A DNA stretch of 64,000 nt, taken from NCBI RefSeq assembly GCF_024436055.1, contig NZ_JANFNH010000009.1, forward strand, positions 62,001 through 126,000. The letters run 5' to 3'. This DNA comes from Streptantibioticus rubrisoli (lineage in GTDB: Bacteria; Actinomycetota; Actinomycetes; Streptomycetales; Streptomycetaceae). Positions within the stretch are counted from its first letter, which is position 1, and the number at the start of each line of letters is the position of its first letter. The notes under the pieces were generated by a model, which was given only the letters and a program-made list of their open reading frames with translations, made no database searches and was not told the DNA's origin. Of this stretch, positions 61,246 through 64,000 are shown piece after piece. A program made the translations under genes and the position numbers.

Positions 61246-62724
61246 GTGCAGCAGGGGGGATTAGCCGACCCTTTTTCGTCGGCGCGTGGGCGTCTGGCGA
61301 ATGGGGCAACCAGCCAGCCCGCGAACGATTGGGAGCAGCGGTACCGCCGTACCGTGATCATCAGCGATACCGTGGCCACCGCCTTGGTGGTGGCGGCGAT
61401 CGGCAACTTCTTCGGGGCCCGGGACGCAGCCAACTGGCACGAGAAGTGGGGAATTCTCGCTTTCGGCACGCAGCTGCTGGTGCTGGGAGCGCTTGCGGTG
61501 AGCCGGGCGTGGGCTCCGGCCCTGCTCGGCCAGGGCGCCGAGGAATTCCGGCGGCTCGGACGCTCACTGTTCACGGCGACCGTCGTACTTGCGCTCGGGG
61601 GGATCGCCCTCGCCTCGCGCAACATCAAGCTCTGGATCTTTGTCGCGATTCCCGCGATCGCGCTCGTCACCACGACCGCGCGGTATTTGCTCCGCCTCTC
61701 GCTGCACAAACAGCGGAAGGAAGGGCGGTGTCTTAGACCGGTGCTCGCTGCCGGGAGCCCGGACACCGTGCGCGACCTGATCATCCGAACCCGCAAGTCG
61801 CCGCACCTCGGATGGCGGGTGGACGGAGCGTGCACGACGGACGGTCTCGGGCTCGACGGTGACCAACTGGATGGAGTGCCGGTCGTCGGCCGGCTGGCGG
61901 ACGTCGCCAAGCACGTCCGACACGACGGCTACCGTGTCGTCGCGGTCACACCGGACCCACACTGGACACCGGACCGGCTGCAGCGGCTGGCCTGGAACCT
62001 CGAAGGCAGCGATGCCGAGATGGTCGTGGCGCCCGTGCTGATGGAGGTGGCCGGCCCGCGGCTGCACGTCGACGCCGTGCTGGGGATCCCGCTGCTGCGC
62101 GTCAGCATGCCGACCTTCACCGGGGCGCGCCGGGCGATCAAGGAGGTCGTCGACCGGGTGGGCGCGGCGATCCTGCTGGTGCTGTTCGCGCCGCTGATGG
62201 TGCTCGTCGGACTGCTCGTGGCGGGGGACAGCCGGGGTGGGGTGTTGTACCGGCAGCGCAGGGTCGGCAAGGACGGCCGCGAGTTCACCATTCTGAAGTT
62301 CCGCACCATGGTCGCCGGGGCCCACGGGGCGCGTGCCGAGCTGGCCGACCGCAACGAGGGCGCGGGGCTGCTGTTCAAGCTCCGCCGGGATCCACGGGTG
62401 ACCCGGGTGGGATCGGTGCTGCGCCGGTACTCGCTCGACGAGCTCCCGCAGCTGTTCAACGTGCTCACCGGATCGATGTCGCTCGTCGGTCCCCGGCCTC
62501 CGTTGCCGGAGGAGTCCGCCGCGTACGGCCCGGACATCCGGCGGCGGCTGCTGGTCAAGCCCGGGCTCACCGGCCTGTGGCAGATCAGCGGGCGTAGCGA
62601 CCTGCCGTGGGAGGAGGCGGTCCGTCTCGACCTGCGGTACGTGGAGGACTGGTCGCTCGCCCTGGACACAGTGATCTTGTGGAAGACGCTGCGTGCGGTG
62701 CTCTACGGCCAGGGGGCCTACTGA
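61246..62724 (+). CDS. Exopolysaccharide polyprenyl glycosylphosphotransferase (initiating sugar transferase)
   Basis: The 492-residue protein has four to five N-terminal helices with a short CoA-binding-like domain, then a conserved C-terminal bacterial sugar transferase domain: VVDRVGAAILLVLFAPLMVL (membrane helix), LYRQRRVGKDGREFTILKFR, DPRVTRVGSVLRRYSLDELP with QLFNVLTGSMSLVGPRPPLP, and KPGLTGLWQISGRSDLPWEE. It transfers a sugar 1-phosphate (often glucose or galactose) to undecaprenyl phosphate, the first step in polysaccharide building. The GTG start follows GGGGGGTC. A sugar-dehydrogenase gene lies 70 bp downstream. Confidence 0.9.
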   Translation: MQQGGLADPFSSARGRLANGATSQPANDWEQRYRRTVIISDTVATALVVAAIGNFFGARDAANWHEKWGILAFGTQLLVLGALAVSRAWAPALLGQGAEEFRRLGRSLFTATVVLALGGIALASRNIKLWIFVAIPAIALVTTTARYLLRLSLHKQRKEGRCLRPVLAAGSPDTVRDLIIRTRKSPHLGWRVDGACTTDGLGLDGDQLDGVPVVGRLADVAKHVRHDGYRVVAVTPDPHWTPDRLQRLAWNLEGSDAEMVVAPVLMEVAGPRLHVDAVLGIPLLRVSMPTFTGARRAIKEVVDRVGAAILLVLFAPLMVLVGLLVAGDSRGGVLYRQRRVGKDGREFTILKFRTMVAGAHGARAELADRNEGAGLLFKLRRDPRVTRVGSVLRRYSLDELPQLFNVLTGSMSLVGPRPPLPEESAAYGPDIRRRLLVKPGLTGLWQISGRSDLPWEEAVRLDLRYVEDWSLALDTVILWKTLRAVLYGQGAY

Positions 62725-62794
62725 TGCGCGGGGGTCATCCGGCCAGCGCGCGGACCGCAGGCCGGGAGGGCCTGCCTGGGGGGAGGAACGGGTC

Positions 62795-64000
62795 ATGAGA
62801 GTCAGCGTCTTCGGGCTCGGCTATGTGGGCTGCGTGTCGGCCGCGTGCCTGGCCAGCATGGGTCACGAGGTCATCGGGGTGGACGTGAACCAGGTGAAGG
62901 TCGACCTGGTCAACGACGGCAGGGCCCCGGTGGTCGAGGAGCGGATCGGCGAGCTCACCGCCGAGGTCGTGCGGACCGGAGCGTTACGGGCCACCGGCGA
63001 CGTGCGCGAGGCGATCACGGGCAGCGCGGTGTCGCTGGTCTGCGTGGGCACCCCGTCGGAGCCCAACGGCAGCCTGTGCACCACGTACTTGGAGCGGGTC
63101 ACCGAGCAGATCGGCGCCGCGCTGGCCGAGCGGGGCGGACGGCACACCGTCGTGTTCCGCAGCACCATGCTCCCGGGCACGTGCCTGAACCTGCTGGTAC
63201 CGATCCTGGAGAAGAACGTCGGCGGCACGGCCGGGGTGGACTTCGGGGTCGCGGTCAACCCGGAGTTCTTGCGCGAGGGCACGAGCGTGCGGGACTTCTT
63301 CGACCCGCCCAAGACCGTCATCGGCGAGCTCGACCCGGCAAGCGGCGACGCGGTGGTGGCGCTGTACGACGGCTTGCCCGGCGAGGTGTTCCGAGTGCCG
63401 GTCCCAACCGCCGAGGCGATCAAATACGCGGACAACGCGTTCCACGGCCTCAAGATCGGCTTCGCGAACGAGCTGGGCGCGGTGTGCCAGGCGCTCGGGG
63501 TGGACTCGCACCAGGTGATGGACGTGTTCCTGGCCGACCGCAAGCTGAACATCAGCCCCGCCTACCTGCGTCCCGGCTTCGCCTTCGGTGGCTCCTGCCT
63601 GCCCAAGGACCTGCGCAGTCTGGTCCACGCGGCGCAGCGGGCCGACGTCTCGGTGCCCATCCTCGCCCACGTGCTGACCTCCAACTCCGCACATCTGCAG
63701 CGCGCGGTGGAGCTGGTCGAGCGCACCGGCAAGCGCCGGGTGGGCCTGTTCGGTCTGTCCTTCAAACCCGGCACCGACGACCTCCGCGAGAGCCCGCTCC
63801 TGGAGCTGGCGGAGAGGCTTCACGGCAAGGGGTACGACCTGCGGATCCACGACGCCAACGTGAGCCTCTCCCGGCTGATCGGCGCGAACCGCGAGTACAT
63901 CGAGACCCGGCTGCCGCACCTCGCGCAGCTGCTCGCCGACTCCGTCGACGAGGTGCTCGAGCACGCCGAGGTGTGCCTGGTCGGGACCAGGGATCCGGCC
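62795..64000 (+). CDS. UDP-glucose/GDP-mannose 6-dehydrogenase (cut by window edge)
   Basis: The 402 visible residues form a nucleotide-sugar 6-dehydrogenase: NAD loop VSVFGLGYVGCVSAACLASM, VCVGTPSEPNGSLCTTYLER, FRSTMLPGTCLNLLVPILEK, AVNPEFLREGTSVRDFFDPP, EAIKYADNAFHGLKIGFANE and the catalytic Cys loop FAFGGSCLPKDLRSLVHAA. The sequence style (NPEFLREGTS..DFF.PP, GGSCLPKDLR) is closest to GDP-mannose dehydrogenases, but UDP-glucose is possible. It provides a uronic acid for the polymer begun by the preceding gene. GGGGGAGGAAC precedes ATG 62795; the end lies beyond the window. Confidence 0.9.
   Translation, partial: MRVSVFGLGYVGCVSAACLASMGHEVIGVDVNQVKVDLVNDGRAPVVEERIGELTAEVVRTGALRATGDVREAITGSAVSLVCVGTPSEPNGSLCTTYLERVTEQIGAALAERGGRHTVVFRSTMLPGTCLNLLVPILEKNVGGTAGVDFGVAVNPEFLREGTSVRDFFDPPKTVIGELDPASGDAVVALYDGLPGEVFRVPVPTAEAIKYADNAFHGLKIGFANELGAVCQALGVDSHQVMDVFLADRKLNISPAYLRPGFAFGGSCLPKDLRSLVHAAQRADVSVPILAHVLTSNSAHLQRAVELVERTGKRRVGLFGLSFKPGTDDLRESPLLELAERLHGKGYDLRIHDANVSLSRLIGANREYIETRLPHLAQLLADSVDEVLEHAEVCLVGTRDPA

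Noticed and set aside
1..64000. CRISPR arrays, tRNA or rRNA genes
   Set aside because: No regularly spaced repeats, tRNA cloverleaf with CCA-type end, or rRNA-like stretches were seen on either strand.

Overview
The window is high-GC actinobacterial DNA, most likely from Streptomyces. The signs are strong G/C third-position bias, GTG starts, ATGA/GTGA gene overlaps, a GylR-like regulator beside glycerol kinase, a HATPase/SpoIIE signalling pair, Acg-type nitroreductase, a fulvocin C-related protein, and transposase families typical of Streptomyces chromosome arms. No tRNA, rRNA or CRISPR array was seen. The order of functional islands and broken insertion elements suggests an accessory, rearranged chromosome arm or a large plasmid.

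Layout. (1) 0-1.1 kb: the end of a V/A-type ATPase operon (subunits B and D) with a broken BON-domain remnant, followed by an intact-looking IS427-group IS5 element (1101-1986). (2) 2.0-10.8 kb: an exopolysaccharide module. It has a membrane-anchored glycosidase-like protein and a convergent three-gene glycosyltransferase operon, two of whose genes are multi-domain fusions. (3) 11-15.5 kb: a mobile-element junk zone (IS110, IS481 and ISL3 pieces) around an Acg-type nitroreductase. (4) 15.5-24.7 kb: HATPase anti-sigma-like protein, GylR/GlpK, SpoIIE phosphatase, decayed GntR and LeuA pieces, a phosphoesterase and a secreted protein. (5) 24.8-44 kb: many small metabolic and regulatory cassettes separated by decaying transposases: PPOX protein, NTF2-like secreted protein, quinone oxidoreductase/TetR, XRE/aldo-keto reductase/hydrolase, RHH/VOC/methyltransferase, GH26-like lipoprotein, PrsW, DUF11 protein, broken FtsX permease, ArsR-like regulator. 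(6) 44.7-58.4 kb: a ribosomal peptide (RiPP) locus. (7) 59-64 kb: an aminoglycoside phosphotransferase-like kinase, an IS630 scar, then a polyprenyl glycosylphosphotransferase and a nucleotide-sugar 6-dehydrogenase that runs off the right edge (a second exopolysaccharide locus).

The standout is the RiPP locus at about 46.1-58.4 kb. A 72-residue precursor (52805-53023) with an acidic leader and a six-Cys core sits directly upstream of a complete azole-forming set: an azoline-type YcaO with a C-terminal PHP motif, a Cys4 ThiF/E1-like half protein, an RRE/E1/SagB fusion and a stand-alone nitroreductase, ending with a sulfotransferase. Upstream, on the same strand, lie an XRE-NB-ARC regulator, two paralogous JmjC/cupin proteins (one without the metal-binding HxD) and a YcaO-TfuA pair, which in other RiPP systems installs backbone thioamides. 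There is no LanB-type dehydratase, pyridine synthase, transporter or peptidase in the locus. The inferred product is a linear azole peptide that may also carry thioamide, hydroxyl and sulfate groups, a combination I do not recognise from a described family. A fulvocin C-related protein with a 14-Cys tail is encoded just upstream (44679-45647).
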